DNA from: Methanobacterium sp.
Lineage (GTDB): Archaea > Methanobacteriota > Methanobacteria > Methanobacteriales > Methanobacteriaceae
Length of the DNA: 14,942 nucleotides
Reading direction: 5' to 3'
Assembly (NCBI GenBank): GCA_003158115.1
Contig: PMGM01000065.1
Span: forward strand, 144-15,085
Shown here: positions 14,748 through 14,942 of the stretch, one piece after another
Layout of the letters: every line of letters starts with the position of its first letter
Position numbering within the stretch: the stretch's first letter is position 1
Program-made: the position numbers and the translations under genes
The notes under the pieces: generated by a model
What the model saw: only the letters and a program-made list of their open reading frames with translations
Databases searched by the model: none
Told to the model about the DNA's origin: nothing

Positions 14748-14942
14748 ATATGAAATTTAGATTTATATGAATTTTAAAGAAATTATAAAACTTATTGGAC
14801 AGATGACTATTCAACAAATTAATAATATTATTGGATTTTATGTTCAAATAAATTTTTTCTAATAATTTATTATTTCAACTTAAATAGCAAACAAATAAAT
14901 CTGGGGATTAAAAATTAATATATAGAGAATTTCTATTTACTT

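Overview
The window reads as chromosomal DNA of a methanogenic archaeon, most likely a Methanobacterium-like member of the Methanobacteriales (inference). The signs are strongly AT-rich intergenic DNA, Shine-Dalgarno sites of the GGTGA/GGAG type, an archaeal ether-lipid prenyltransferase, a MutS-family ATPase with a helix-hairpin-helix N-terminus, and HEAT/TPR repeat proteins of a kind common in methanogens. No tRNA, rRNA, CRISPR array or insertion sequence is visible.

Layout. Positions 1-3366 are all on the minus strand: a DUF429-type RNase H-fold protein broken by one missing base (227-822), a small universal stress protein (945-1355) and a MutS-related ATPase (1447-3366). A TauE/SafE anion permease (3725-4552) is divergent from MutS and convergent with a 755-residue HEAT / unknown duplicated domain / TPR protein (4578-6845, minus). 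A long U32-family protein (7152-9824, minus) follows. It is divergent from a plus-strand pair: digeranylgeranylglyceryl phosphate synthase (9957-10802) and the tRNA methyltransferase TrmO (10837-11244). After a roughly 470-base AT-rich gap with short repeats comes a second plus-strand pair: a TylF-like SAM methyltransferase (11718-12470) and an HpcH/HpaI-type aldolase that is frameshifted and truncated (12489 to about 12946). The right end is a minus-strand DHA2-type MFS exporter with a frameshift (13151-14703), followed downstream by what looks like the remnant of a MarR-type regulator (12939-13135).

How the genes relate. Most of the window is housekeeping-like: lipid synthesis, RNA modification and DNA maintenance. 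The accessory parts are the methyltransferase/aldolase pair, which resembles small-molecule or surface-sugar tailoring, and the exporter with its decayed regulator. Three genes (DUF429, aldolase, MFS) each break at a single position where restoring one base of a short homopolymer recovers a continuous family-like protein. That points either to sequencing or assembly error or to recent pseudogenes.

I did not find a convincing new multi-gene system. The most original single item is the pair of roughly 130-residue domains that I do not recognise, lying between the HEAT and TPR parts of the 755-residue protein.
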